Position numbers and translations under genes: made by a program. This document shows, in pieces, positions 9,735 through 19,265 of a DNA stretch of 64,000 nt; position 1 is the stretch's first letter, and every line of letters starts with the position of its first letter. Source of the stretch: Alphaproteobacteria bacterium (lineage in GTDB: Bacteria > Pseudomonadota > Alphaproteobacteria > Caulobacterales > Maricaulaceae); assembly GCA_016124675.1 (NCBI GenBank), contig WGNG01000011.1, forward strand, positions 78,322 to 142,321. The letters are read 5' to 3'. The notes beneath the pieces are model-generated. The model saw only the letters and a list, made by a program, of their open reading frames with translations, ran no database searches and was not told where the DNA came from.

Positions 9735-10769
9735 CTACCGCTCGCGCCCGGCGCCGGCGAGAAAAGCCAGGGCGGCGTCCGCATCCTGGGACGCCAGCGT
9801 CGCGGTCAGCCAGGCCGCAGCGGCGCCTGGACCCTGACGCAGCCGTTTGAGCAATGACTGCGCCGGAGCCCGCGCCGCTGAGCCTGGATCGGGCGGGGGG
9901 GCGATGGGGCGCCCATCCGTCCAGTCATGCGCGGCCCCTTGCGCCCAGCGGGTAAGGCGCAAGGCCTCCATCCCGACCGTGAAGCGCAAACCGCCCGCAC
10001 GCGCCGGCGCGGCGATCACGGCGCCTGCCGCCCCCGTCCGCCGGCCCGCGGTGACGAGCGGCAGGACCGTTCGGCGCACCGCCAGCCCGTCAGCCTGCGC
10101 GCCGGACGGCAGCGTCTGCACCAGGCGTTCGTGCAGCCGCTCGCCAGCCTCGCCCGGCGGCGCAAATCGCACGGCTTCGGCGAGCCAGCGTCCGTCCGGC
10201 AGGACATGGCGCTGCATGAAGGTCAGCCCCCCATGTTCCACCTGCGGCGCGGACAAGGCAAATCCCGGCGCCAATCCCTCCGCGCGCCCCTGGCAAGACA
10301 ACACGATCTGGGCGTAAGTCCCTGCCGGTACAGCATGATCGGGCGCCGGACGGCAGTCGATGATCTGACCGGCCCGCAAGCGCCCCAGCCCGCTATCCAC
10401 CTCGGCGCCGCCCGCCACGGGGCGCACGCCGTCAATGCGCACGCCGGTGTCCAACCTTGCGCGCACTGAAACTGCCAGCGCCTCCAGCGCGGCGGCCTGC
10501 ACATCCTGCGCCGGGACCGTCCAGAGGGCGCTGGCGGTCAGGCGCGCATCGCGGCCGGCGAGGCTCACATCGCGGGTTTCACCCGTGGCGAACCGCGCCA
10601 GCGCGTGGCCTGGGGCGGCGGGGAACACCCACAGGCGCGTATCGGTCTTCAGTGCGCGCGGCTCCAGCACGATAACCGACAGATTGAGGCCCGGCCCGGT
10701 CAGCGCCCGCGCCAGAGCGAGACCCGCCATGCCGGCGCCCAGAATGACCACGTCAACGTCTGTTTTCAT
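9735..10769 (-). CDS. FAD-dependent oxidoreductase, lycopene-cyclase-like
   Basis: The protein has 344 residues when started at the ATG at 10769, which immediately precedes the dinucleotide-binding fold (VVILGAGMAGLALA, then VLEPR). The downstream pattern resembles lycopene beta-cyclase. It has a short LWVF segment after the first fold, an IIDCR segment in mid-protein, an R-H-V-L-P-D-G-R-W-L-A-E strand, a V-L-P-L turn and a C-terminal AGGLRFTVG-like FAD-contact loop. If real, it would close the ends of lycopene or a similar polyene. No other carotenoid gene is nearby, and the similarity is in pattern rather than in long identical stretches. A different FAD-binding monooxygenase-fold enzyme is possible. 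Confidence 0.5.
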   Translation of the reverse strand: MKTDVDVVILGAGMAGLALARALTGPGLNLSVIVLEPRALKTDTRLWVFPAAPGHALARFATGETRDVSLAGRDARLTASALWTVPAQDVQAAALEALAVSVRARLDTGVRIDGVRPVAGGAEVDSGLGRLRAGQIIDCRPAPDHAVPAGTYAQIVLSCQGRAEGLAPGFALSAPQVEHGGLTFMQRHVLPDGRWLAEAVRFAPPGEAGERLHERLVQTLPSGAQADGLAVRRTVLPLVTAGRRTGAAGAVIAAPARAGGLRFTVGMEALRLTRWAQGAAHDWTDGRPIAPPPDPGSAARAPAQSLLKRLRQGPGAAAAWLTATLASQDADAALAFLAGAGRER

Positions 10770-10937
10770 CGCGCAAATGAGCCGGCGGAACCGTCGTTTC
10801 GTCAAGGCGGGACGCGGGTACGGGAGACAGCCCGGGACGTCGCCCGGCAAGTTTATCCCCGGAAGATGATTTGCGCGCTAACCTTGAGTCTCCCGGCGCG
10901 CTAATCTGAGCTGAGCGCGTCATAGAAGGAACTCGTG

Positions 10938-11555
10938 ATGATCCTTGCTGTCCTGCTGGTCCTGGCCCAGCTCGCCCCTGTCAGCCTTGACGACATCACG
11001 GTCTATGACCGGCTGGAGTGGCGCCGTGACATCACCGAATGCGACCGGCTGGCCTCCCATCCGGACGATCCCGAACGTGTCACGGACGGCGTGGCGCAGG
11101 GTGATGTGGACCTGGAGGCGGCGCGCGCGGCGTGCGAGGCGGCGGTAGAGGCGGACCCGGACAATCCCCGGCTCAACTACCAGCTGGCGCGGGTGAACGG
11201 CTATGCCGGGCGCCACGAGGAGAGCCAGGCCTTTCGCGACGCCGCCCTGCGCGCCGGCTATCCGCAATCGCTGTTCGTGGTGGGGTATATCCGCCTGACG
11301 GGGTGGGACGGGCGCGGCCAAGACCCGTGCTATGGTGGCGAGCTGATCCGCCGCTCGGCGCAGGCCGGCCGCTTCGCCGGACTGGTGGGATTTCCCCATT
11401 ATGCGCTCAGCGGCGCGTTTGAAGCCTGCCCGCCCGACCAGCCCGTCATTGACCGCGCGCAGATGCTGGACTTTCTCGACCGCGCCGAGGCCGACGCCAG
11501 CGGGTTCTACCAGGAAGCGCTGGTCATCCAGCTGCGCGCCCGGATGGCGGAGTGA
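10938..11555 (+). CDS. Small secreted/anchored TPR-SEL1-like protein
   Basis: The protein has 205 residues. The ATG at 10938 is preferred over the in-frame GTG at 10935 because AGAAGGA sits seven bases upstream. A hydrophobic N-terminus (MILAVLLVLAQLAPV) looks like a signal peptide or anchor. The body contains helical TPR/SEL1-type segments: ACEAAVEADPDNPRLNYQLA, then an AGYPQSLFVVGYIR segment and an A-QAGRFAGLVG segment. Such repeats mediate protein-protein contacts; no partner is evident. The gene converges with the amidohydrolase, and the two stop codons are adjacent inside a perfect 20-bp palindrome. Confidence 0.75.
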   Translation: MILAVLLVLAQLAPVSLDDITVYDRLEWRRDITECDRLASHPDDPERVTDGVAQGDVDLEAARAACEAAVEADPDNPRLNYQLARVNGYAGRHEESQAFRDAALRAGYPQSLFVVGYIRLTGWDGRGQDPCYGGELIRRSAQAGRFAGLVGFPHYALSGAFEACPPDQPVIDRAQMLDFLDRAEADASGFYQEALVIQLRARMAE

Positions 11556-11565
11556 TCACTCCGCC
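11546..11565. terminator. Perfect palindrome spanning two convergent stop codons
   Basis: GGCGGAGTGATCACTCCGCC is a perfect 20-bp palindrome. It contains the last codons and TGA stops of both the TPR gene (ends 11555) and the amidohydrolase gene (ends 11556 on the other strand). In RNA from either strand it could fold into a hairpin. There is no clear U-tract, so intrinsic termination would be weak and it may instead stabilise 3' ends. Confidence 0.45.
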
Positions 11566-13463
11566 GCCACTTTCAGCGCCTCTTGCGGCGCGCTCCAGCT
11601 CGTGTGCCGCAGCGCCCGGCCCAGCGTCTGGCGCCCGGCAGCCTCGGTGAAACGCTCGCCGTCCCAGACCTCGACGCCGCTGACGAGGACCGCACGCACC
11701 ACGCCATCAGACCGGTTGACCATCTGTTCGTGGCCATAGTCCTCACGCCAGATGAAGCGCGAGCGGGCCTCCGAATCGTAGGCGCGCAAGGCCTCGGGAT
11801 CGATCACGACGAGATCGGCCCGGTCGCCGATCTCCATCGTCCCGGCATCCACGCCGATGAACTGCGCCGGCTCGCGGGTCATGCGCCGCACCTGGCTGGC
11901 CACCCGCTCCATGCCTTCGGCCTGCGCGATCTGCAGACCGCGCAGATTGCCGTCATAGAAGGCCATGTTGGTGATGTGTGCGCCGCTATCATTGAAGCCC
12001 GGCAGGATCAGCGGGTGGTTCAGCAGATCGCGCACAATCTGCGGATCGCGATTGGCCGACACCGTCCACCAGCGCAAGCCCAGATCATAGGTGCGCAACA
12101 GATGCAGCATGAAGCCCGGTTCCTCGCCGGCGCCTTGCGGCATGGCCTCAAAGGCGGCGCGTTCGTCCGGCGTGCGCGCCAGGGGCGGGTCCGCCCGCCA
12201 GGCCTGGAAGCGGCCCAGAACCTGGGCGAAGGTCTCTCCGGTCCAGATGTCCGGCCCGCCCGAATGGAAGACCATCTCGTTGAAATCACGGTCGAATGAC
12301 AGGGTTTCGGCCTTGAACAGGCGCTTCAGGCGATTAAGCCCGAACCCGGTCTTGCCGGTCATCCACATCTTTGAAAACCGCGCCTGGAAGGCCGGATCGT
12401 CCAGCAAGGCGCGCCGGCCGGCGGCATCTTCAAGGTCCAGCTCGTTGAGCTCGCGCAAAGCCGGGATTTCCTCGGCCAGCGGGTTGATCGGGCCGTCCCA
12501 GAACAGCTTGAACGGCGCGGCCAGCGCCTGGAAACGGAAATGGCCGCCCAGAAGCGGCGAGTTGAACAGGCGCGTCAGCAAAAGAGCGAGGCGGCGCAGG
12601 GACTTGTTGGAGGCCACGTCCATCGCCGCCACCGCCGTGACTTTGAGCGGCCTGCCATGCAGGCGCCCCGAGGTCAGAGAAAAATTACGGATCACCGCCA
12701 GCGGGCTGTCCTTGGGCGGGGTGGCCTGCCAGAGCCGGTCATGGCGGCGCAGGACGTTCGTGAGGCGCTTGAGTTCGCGGTACTGGCCGAACTGGGAGGG
12801 GATTTTCACCCGGCGGTTCGGGTCTTCGGACAGGAAGTGGAAGGGCAGTGCGTCGGTGGAGAAGCCGGGATAGCCCTGCGTCATCGCCTGATCGAGAATG
12901 CCTTCCATCTGCTTGAGATCATTGTCCGAAGCGGGGCGGGTGACGGCGCCCTTGAGCCCCATCACCTCGATGCGCAGCATGGAGTGGGGGATCATCGGGA
13001 TGACATTGCAGCCCAGCGGCAGATCATCGAGATGGGCGTAATACCCCGCCGGGCTGGTCCAGACCGCCTTGTCGGCGACCTTGCGCAGCACGGGTTTGGG
13101 CATGTTCTCCACCCGGGCAAAGCAATCCACCAGCGGGTCCTCGCCATTGCGGCGCTGATTGCCGAAGGCCAGTCCCAGCGAGCAGTTGCTCATCAGCACG
13201 GTGGTGGTGCCGTGGCGCACCGCCTCCTTCAGCGCCGGGTCAAATTCAATTTCGAGATCGAGATGGGTGTGGATGTCCAGAAGGCCGGGCAGAACCCAAC
13301 ATCCTTTCGCATCAATGACCTGATCGGCGCGCGAGCGATCAAGCCCCGGCCCGCGCGCGGCCACGCGGCCATCGCGCACGGCGACATCGTCAAGCGCCGG
13401 AACGCCGCCGGTTCCATCAATCACCAGCCCGCCGGCGATGATGCAGTCATAGCGCTCGCTCAT
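11556..13463 (-). CDS. Amidohydrolase, N-acyl-D-amino-acid deacylase-like
   Basis: This 635-residue metal-dependent hydrolase belongs to the amidohydrolase-3 / D-aminoacylase group. The N-terminal beta-domain (IIAGGLVIDGTGG) leads to the metal motif DIHTHLD with His65 and His67. Typical features follow: HGTTTVLMSNCSLG, a MIPHSMLR strand and a C-terminal FNDSGAHITNMAFYD segment, whose Asp is the usual catalytic or metal residue. The C-terminal beta-sandwich includes GDRADLVVIDPEAL. The likely reaction is hydrolysis of an N-acylated (D-)amino acid or a related amide; the substrate is not predictable. Its start lies 29 bp downstream of the alpha/beta hydrolase gene, so the two and perhaps the SDR form one transcription unit. 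Confidence 0.85.
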   Translation of the reverse strand: MSERYDCIIAGGLVIDGTGGVPALDDVAVRDGRVAARGPGLDRSRADQVIDAKGCWVLPGLLDIHTHLDLEIEFDPALKEAVRHGTTTVLMSNCSLGLAFGNQRRNGEDPLVDCFARVENMPKPVLRKVADKAVWTSPAGYYAHLDDLPLGCNVIPMIPHSMLRIEVMGLKGAVTRPASDNDLKQMEGILDQAMTQGYPGFSTDALPFHFLSEDPNRRVKIPSQFGQYRELKRLTNVLRRHDRLWQATPPKDSPLAVIRNFSLTSGRLHGRPLKVTAVAAMDVASNKSLRRLALLLTRLFNSPLLGGHFRFQALAAPFKLFWDGPINPLAEEIPALRELNELDLEDAAGRRALLDDPAFQARFSKMWMTGKTGFGLNRLKRLFKAETLSFDRDFNEMVFHSGGPDIWTGETFAQVLGRFQAWRADPPLARTPDERAAFEAMPQGAGEEPGFMLHLLRTYDLGLRWWTVSANRDPQIVRDLLNHPLILPGFNDSGAHITNMAFYDGNLRGLQIAQAEGMERVASQVRRMTREPAQFIGVDAGTMEIGDRADLVVIDPEALRAYDSEARSRFIWREDYGHEQMVNRSDGVVRAVLVSGVEVWDGERFTEAAGRQTLGRALRHTSWSAPQEALKVAAE

Positions 13464-13492
13464 GGCGCACCCTCCCGTCCCGGCCCTTGTGC

Positions 13493-14404
13493 TCAGGCCT
13501 TTTGCATACCCGACTGGAATTCAAGGAAGGCGTCAAGCACCTCGCCGGGGGCTTCGAGCTGCGGGTAGTGGCCGACGTGAGGAATGATCACCGTGTCGGG
13601 GTTCGGCACAAGTGACTGATAATGCTCAACCATATGGACGCCGGACACCGGGTCCAGTGCGCCGTCAATGACCCGCATGGGCACGGGCGAGCGGACCAGC
13701 GCGCCCACCCAGCGATCCCGGGTGGCGCGCCGTTCAGTGATGTAACCGAGCAGCTTGTGGCCGATGCGCGGCATGCCGCCGCCCGTCATCGCCAGCGACC
13801 AGAAGGCGTCTAGCATCTCCTTTGAAGGCCGCGTATCGGGGCCGAACACCTCACAAAGCCCTGATTCAAAACGCTGTCTTGTCATCATCCGGCTCAGGAG
13901 CGGCCCCAGCGGCGAGTGCAGCAGGCGCTGGGTGAGCGTGGCGCGGTGCTGCTCGGGGAAGAGGCCGCCATTGAGGAAGCAGACAGACAAAATCTTCAGC
14001 CCTGCCAGGCCTTTGGCCCTGCGATCAATCATCCGCGCCAGCAATTCCTGCGCGACCGTGTCGCCATAGTCATGGGCCAGGATGTGACAGGCGCTCACCC
14101 CGAGCCGGTCCAGCCAGGTTTCATGGAGATCCGCCTGGTCCTGGATGGAGTAGGCGTAATCGGCGGGCTTGGCCGAAAAACCGAAACCAATCATATCGAT
14201 AGCCGCCACCCGGTAGCGTTCGCACAGGGCGTCCCACTGGTGGGCCCAGTCCCAGCTCGCCGTCGGGAAGCCATGGATCAGGATCAGGACCGGGCGGCCC
14301 CCATGGCTCCAATCGCCGCCGGTGCGCTGGAAAATCTCATGGCCGCGATAGCCGAAAACCGACCCGCCGGCGCGCCAGTCATCGAGGGATAGGGCTGGGG
14401 ACAT
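13493..14404 (-). CDS. MEST-like alpha/beta hydrolase with Asp nucleophile
   Basis: This 303-residue alpha/beta-fold hydrolase carries the oxyanion motif HGFPT at 44-48. The nucleophile elbow reads HDYGDTVAQE, with Asp112 where lipases have Ser, as in epoxide hydrolases and haloalkane dehalogenases. The acid lies in GALDPVSG and the base in VGHYPQLEAP. Segments such as HDYGDTVAQELL, NGGLFPEQHR, FGPDTRPS and RRWVGAL-like resemble animal MEST/PEG1 closely, from memory of that family. The reaction is unknown even for MEST. It is followed directly by the amidohydrolase, which suggests a shared catabolic or lipid role. Confidence 0.85.
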   Translation of the reverse strand: MSPALSLDDWRAGGSVFGYRGHEIFQRTGGDWSHGGRPVLILIHGFPTASWDWAHQWDALCERYRVAAIDMIGFGFSAKPADYAYSIQDQADLHETWLDRLGVSACHILAHDYGDTVAQELLARMIDRRAKGLAGLKILSVCFLNGGLFPEQHRATLTQRLLHSPLGPLLSRMMTRQRFESGLCEVFGPDTRPSKEMLDAFWSLAMTGGGMPRIGHKLLGYITERRATRDRWVGALVRSPVPMRVIDGALDPVSGVHMVEHYQSLVPNPDTVIIPHVGHYPQLEAPGEVLDAFLEFQSGMQKA

Positions 14405-14518
14405 GGGTGGGATATCTCCTCGCCGGCAGGGGCCGGACAGGCCTGTTTATGTGACGAAACCGCCCGCGAGGGGGACATGAATCAGCTGTGAGGGGTCGTG
14501 GAAGGCATTCGCGCGTCC

Positions 14519-15283
14519 CTAGCGCACATAGCTCGCCCCGTTGACGTCAAACGTCGCCCCGGTCGCCGATGCGCAGGCGCCCGACAGGAGGAAGGCCGCG
14601 AGCGCCCCGATCTCGTCCGGCGCCGCCATGCGACGCAGTGGTATCTCCGCTTCGGCGCGCATTCGGGCGGCGGCGTCTGAGGGCGCCATGTCGGTGTCGA
14701 TCCAGCCCGGCGCGATGAGGTAGGCGAGCAGGCCATCAGCTGCATGGGCGCGCGCCAGCGTCTTGACCATCGCGATGAGCCCGGCCTTGGAGGCAGCGTA
14801 GGAGGCATGGTCCGCATCATCGCCGCGATGGGCGGCGCGCGAGGCGATGGCCACCAGCGACCCGCCCTTCCCGCCGAGCCAGGCGCGGGCGGCGAGGCGC
14901 GCGAGATCGGCGCAGGACACGAGATTGACCTGCAGCGTGCGCGCCCAGTTGGCGCGCCAGTCAACCTCGTGCGAGGCGATCCCGGCGGCTTCAAAGATTC
15001 CGTGATTGAGCACCAGAGCGTCCGGCGCCCGTCCGCCGAGCTGAACCGCCTGGTCCCAGACAGCACGCGCAGCATCCGGTTCGGCCAGATCGCCGGCGAT
15101 CAGCCCAGCGCAGCGCGGCCCCAGCGCCTCAGCCACAGCCCCGGCCGCAGCCCGGTTGCGCGCGTAATGAACCAGCACGTCAGCGCCCGCGTCCGCGCAG
15201 GCGCGCGCAATCGCCGCCCCCGCACCGCGTGAGGCGCCGGTGACCAGAACGAGTTGGCCATCAAGGGACGCCGCCACTCTCAT
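14519..15283 (-). CDS. SDR family NAD(P)-dependent oxidoreductase
   Basis: This 254-residue classical short-chain dehydrogenase/reductase has the Rossmann motif TGASRGAG at 15-22, NHG at 94-96, catalytic Ser149, Tyr163 and Lys167 (YAASK), and a PGWIDTDM cofactor loop. It is built like 3-oxoacyl-ACP reductase/FabG-type enzymes but cannot be assigned a substrate. The gap of 114 bp to the hydrolase gene downstream holds no gene. Confidence 0.9.
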   Translation of the reverse strand: MRVAASLDGQLVLVTGASRGAGAAIARACADAGADVLVHYARNRAAAGAVAEALGPRCAGLIAGDLAEPDAARAVWDQAVQLGGRAPDALVLNHGIFEAAGIASHEVDWRANWARTLQVNLVSCADLARLAARAWLGGKGGSLVAIASRAAHRGDDADHASYAASKAGLIAMVKTLARAHAADGLLAYLIAPGWIDTDMAPSDAAARMRAEAEIPLRRMAAPDEIGALAAFLLSGACASATGATFDVNGASYVR

Positions 15284-15353
15284 CTCCCGCCTTCGAACAG
15301 GCGGGCAGTTGAGCCTGATGCGCGGCGCGCGGCAAGACGCGCGGCTGCGCGGG

Positions 15354-16997
15354 TCAGCTGATCTGGAAGCGGCGCCGGATGCTGAGCGCGAACAGGAAGA
15401 TCAGGATCAGCGAGACGAATGACTGCGCCGACGAGGCGAGCTGCAGCCAGAACAGGGCTTCTGCCTGCTCGAACGCGCGCAGGGGGGGCGACGCCGCGAT
15501 GCCATCTGGATCCCAGACGAAAAGCGGCGTCACAATGCTCTGTAATGATAATTGCCCCGCCCACAGCGCTTGCGTCCACAGGTCAGGCGTGAGTTTGAGG
15601 CATGTGATGGCGGCCCAATAGGCTGCGGCGAAGCCGACGATCACTCCGGCAAGCCACCCCACCGGCCTGAGCACAGAGAGACCATATTCGGCCGTCCCGC
15701 TATAGAGCCAGGAGACCAGCTTCTCGCCTGGCGGGGTCACCTTGTTCCTGCGCCGGGTCTCGACCTCAAAGCGGTAGAATTGCTGCTCCCTGAGGCTGTC
15801 GGCCTGGCGCGCCATGGCGTGTTTCAGGACGCGCGCGCCGCCTTCAAGCGCGCTCAGCGCCGCCGTGCGCTCCTTGCCGGGCGCCGAACGGGCTGGGCGC
15901 AAGGCCTTTTTGCGAAATTCATTGAGGTCATTACGTTCGCCGACGACCGGATAGCGCATCCAGCCTGACAGAATGGCGCCGTCAAACGCGCTGATGATAT
16001 GGTAGGGGCCGCCGGCGAGATTGAAGAGCGCCTCAACGCGCGCGCCCTTGAACGCCGAGCGCCAGTCGCTCTCGTGTACAGACGTGACCTTGAGTTTGGA
16101 AAACTCGCACAATGCCTGATGCAGGGCGTCCGTGAACGAGAAGCGGCGCGCGAACGTGGCTTCGAGGAACGCCGACACGCCAAAAAATTCCACGCCGTCA
16201 AAACAGGCCGGGCCGTGAAACTGCGCGAGGTGAAAATCGGCTTTCTTGAAGAATGTCGCGTAGCTGAACTGGGCGAGGCCGTGAAATTGCGCCTCCTTGA
16301 ACCGGCCGTATTCGTGAAACAGGGCCTCATTGAAATTGGCCTGTCCGTCTTCGAAGATGGCCTTTTCAAAGAATGTCCAGCCTTCGAACCGCACGGAATG
16401 AAAGGACGCGCCCGCGCCAAAGCGGGCGTCCCCGAACATGGCCGCGCCGAAAAATCGCGCTTTGGAGAAGTCGGCGTGAGCGTGAAATTGCGCGTGCGAG
16501 AAATCTGCGCCCGCCAGAAACTGCGCGCGGGCAAAGCTGGTCCCGGCGCCAAAGCGCCAATGGCTGAAATCGGCGCCGGCCTCGAATTGCGCGTCCGCCA
16601 GCGACACGCCGCAGGGTCTTCCGGCGTCAGCATCACCGCCCGTGTCAAGGCGCAGTGCTGAGCGCAGCACCGCGCCGTCGAGCAAGACGGGGCCGTGCCC
16701 GGGCTCTTGCGACTGAGCGAGACGCAGCCTGATCTCCTTGGCCAGCGCCTCCGGCATGGGATTGGAGCTGCCGGCTGCGGGCGCGTGAAGGGCGTGCCAG
16801 TGCTTGCCCTCCTGCTCCGTCAGCAGCCCGAGACCGCGCAATTCTTCGTCGCTGCGCAGGCGCCCGGTCGCCGGGTCCTGACGCCAGTAATCCTGCAGCG
16901 TCCGGATGCCGCCGGACAACTCCGGAACCGGCAAGCCGGCCAGCCTGGCCCAGCTATAGTCAGGCCGCGCCGCAGGCTGGATGACCGTTTCACCCAT
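15354..16997 (-). CDS. Pentapeptide-repeat membrane protein
   Basis: The protein has 547 residues. The central 200 residues are a run of pentapeptide repeats, mostly of the A(D/S)F-x-x form with Phe at the central position (for example ADFSHAQF, ADFSKARF), predicting a right-handed quadrilateral beta-helix. The C-terminus has two hydrophobic helices (VGWLAGVIVGFAAAYWAAI and a last one ending in LILIFLFALSIRRR), so the helix domain is tethered to the inner membrane with a basic cytoplasmic end. This architecture occurs in uncharacterised membrane pentapeptide proteins, some of them channel-like. A 7-bp hairpin (17007-17025) sits directly before the start and partly covers the GGGGAGGG ribosome-binding site. 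Confidence 0.85.
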   Translation of the reverse strand: MGETVIQPAARPDYSWARLAGLPVPELSGGIRTLQDYWRQDPATGRLRSDEELRGLGLLTEQEGKHWHALHAPAAGSSNPMPEALAKEIRLRLAQSQEPGHGPVLLDGAVLRSALRLDTGGDADAGRPCGVSLADAQFEAGADFSHWRFGAGTSFARAQFLAGADFSHAQFHAHADFSKARFFGAAMFGDARFGAGASFHSVRFEGWTFFEKAIFEDGQANFNEALFHEYGRFKEAQFHGLAQFSYATFFKKADFHLAQFHGPACFDGVEFFGVSAFLEATFARRFSFTDALHQALCEFSKLKVTSVHESDWRSAFKGARVEALFNLAGGPYHIISAFDGAILSGWMRYPVVGERNDLNEFRKKALRPARSAPGKERTAALSALEGGARVLKHAMARQADSLREQQFYRFEVETRRRNKVTPPGEKLVSWLYSGTAEYGLSVLRPVGWLAGVIVGFAAAYWAAITCLKLTPDLWTQALWAGQLSLQSIVTPLFVWDPDGIAASPPLRAFEQAEALFWLQLASSAQSFVSLILIFLFALSIRRRFQIS

Positions 16998-17006
16998 ATC
17001 GCCCTC

Positions 17007-17025
17007 CCCTGAACAAAATTCAGGG
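17007..17025 (-). promoter_or_regulatory. Hairpin overlapping the ribosome-binding site of the pentapeptide-repeat gene
   Basis: CCCTGAA and TTCAGGG form a 7-bp stem with a 5-base loop ten bases upstream of the ATG at 16997. On the transcript the 3' arm runs into the purine-rich Shine-Dalgarno sequence. It could be the distal end of the purA mRNA or a translational control element. Confidence 0.35.
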
Positions 17026-17070
17026 TAGCAATAGATCAGCGATCTGCAATCTTAAATCAGTTCGCCCGCC

Positions 17071-18360
<1,290 letters not shown>

Positions 18361-18436
18361 GGGGATGCTCCGCTATCGGCCTGAAACCGTGGCGAGGCTT
18401 AGACCCTCACGTGCTGGCGGGCAAGGCGTGAGGCTG

Positions 18437-18538
18437 GAGCGTGACCCGGCCTGACTGCGTCGGGCCGCATGCTCCAGGTCTATGATCCGGAGCGCAATTT
18501 ATCCGAAAGCCGGTCCCCACTTTTGCCGATTGCGCTCT
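18437..18538. repeat. Alphaproteobacterial intergenic repeat, copy 1
   Basis: The segment starts GGAGCGTGACCCGGCCTGAC and ends GATTGCGCTCTA, with an inner GGAGCGCAATTTATCC and a CCACTTTTGCC box. It is related to the element at 26251-26354 and, from general knowledge, to the widespread family ending in CACTTTTGCGATGCGCTC in alphaproteobacteria. Its right end supplies the stop codon of msrA. Confidence 0.6.
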
Positions 18539-19163
18539 AACCACCCCAGATCTGGCGCAGGCGCTGGTCGCGCCGGCAGCCGAAGCGGTAGCGCTGGTAG
18601 CGGATCGGGTTGTTCACCGCATAGTCCTGATGCTCGGCGCCGGCCGGCCAGAACGTGTCGAAGCTGCGGATGCGCACGGCGATGTCGCGCCCGAACCGGT
18701 CGGCGATGGCGCTTCTGGACGCTTCGGCGGCGGCGCGCTGGTCATCATCCACAGGGAAGATCGCGGGGGCGTAGGCCGCGCCGCGATCGCAGAACTGGCC
18801 GTCACCGTCGAACGGATCGACATTGCGCCAGTAATGCTCGAGCAGCGCCTCATAGCTCACCACAGCCGGGTCATAGATGATGCGCGCACTCTCCACATGC
18901 CCGGTGCGCCCGCGCACCACATCGTAATAGCCGGGGTTGGCTTCTGAGCCGCCGGCAAAGCCGGACACCACCTCGATCACGCCGTCGAGTCCCTCGAAAT
19001 CCTTTTCGGTGCACCAGAAGCAGCCCGAGGCGACAATGGCGTGAGACAGGCCGCCCGGCAGATCCGCGCCATCAGCCTGGGCCGGGCTCAGGTAATCGTC
19101 AGCGAAGCTCGCGGCGTTGAGCATCAGGGCGGCGAGCAGGGCAAGGGCGAAGCGGGCGATCAT
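18537..19163 (-). CDS. msrA: Peptide-methionine (S)-S-oxide reductase, exported
   Basis: The protein has 208 residues. A cleavable signal peptide (positive start, LALLAALMLNAAS core, cut after FA) should place it in the periplasm. The catalytic motif GCFWCTE has the sulfenic-acid-forming Cys48. The FDTFWPAGAEHQDY segment carries the usual substrate residues, and a C-terminal Cys (RFGC) can resolve the intermediate. It repairs oxidised methionine in envelope proteins. The stop codon lies inside a dispersed repeat. Confidence 0.94.
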   Translation of the reverse strand: MIARFALALLAALMLNAASFADDYLSPAQADGADLPGGLSHAIVASGCFWCTEKDFEGLDGVIEVVSGFAGGSEANPGYYDVVRGRTGHVESARIIYDPAVVSYEALLEHYWRNVDPFDGDGQFCDRGAAYAPAIFPVDDDQRAAAEASRSAIADRFGRDIAVRIRSFDTFWPAGAEHQDYAVNNPIRYQRYRFGCRRDQRLRQIWGG

Positions 19164-19265
19164 GGGGCGGGCTCCAATTGCGGGGCATGTCCTGACTTAC
19201 CATGTGGCCTGATCCGCCGTGGCGCCAAGGCGCGGCGCGGTCACCTTTGCGTGTGAGGGCTGTGA

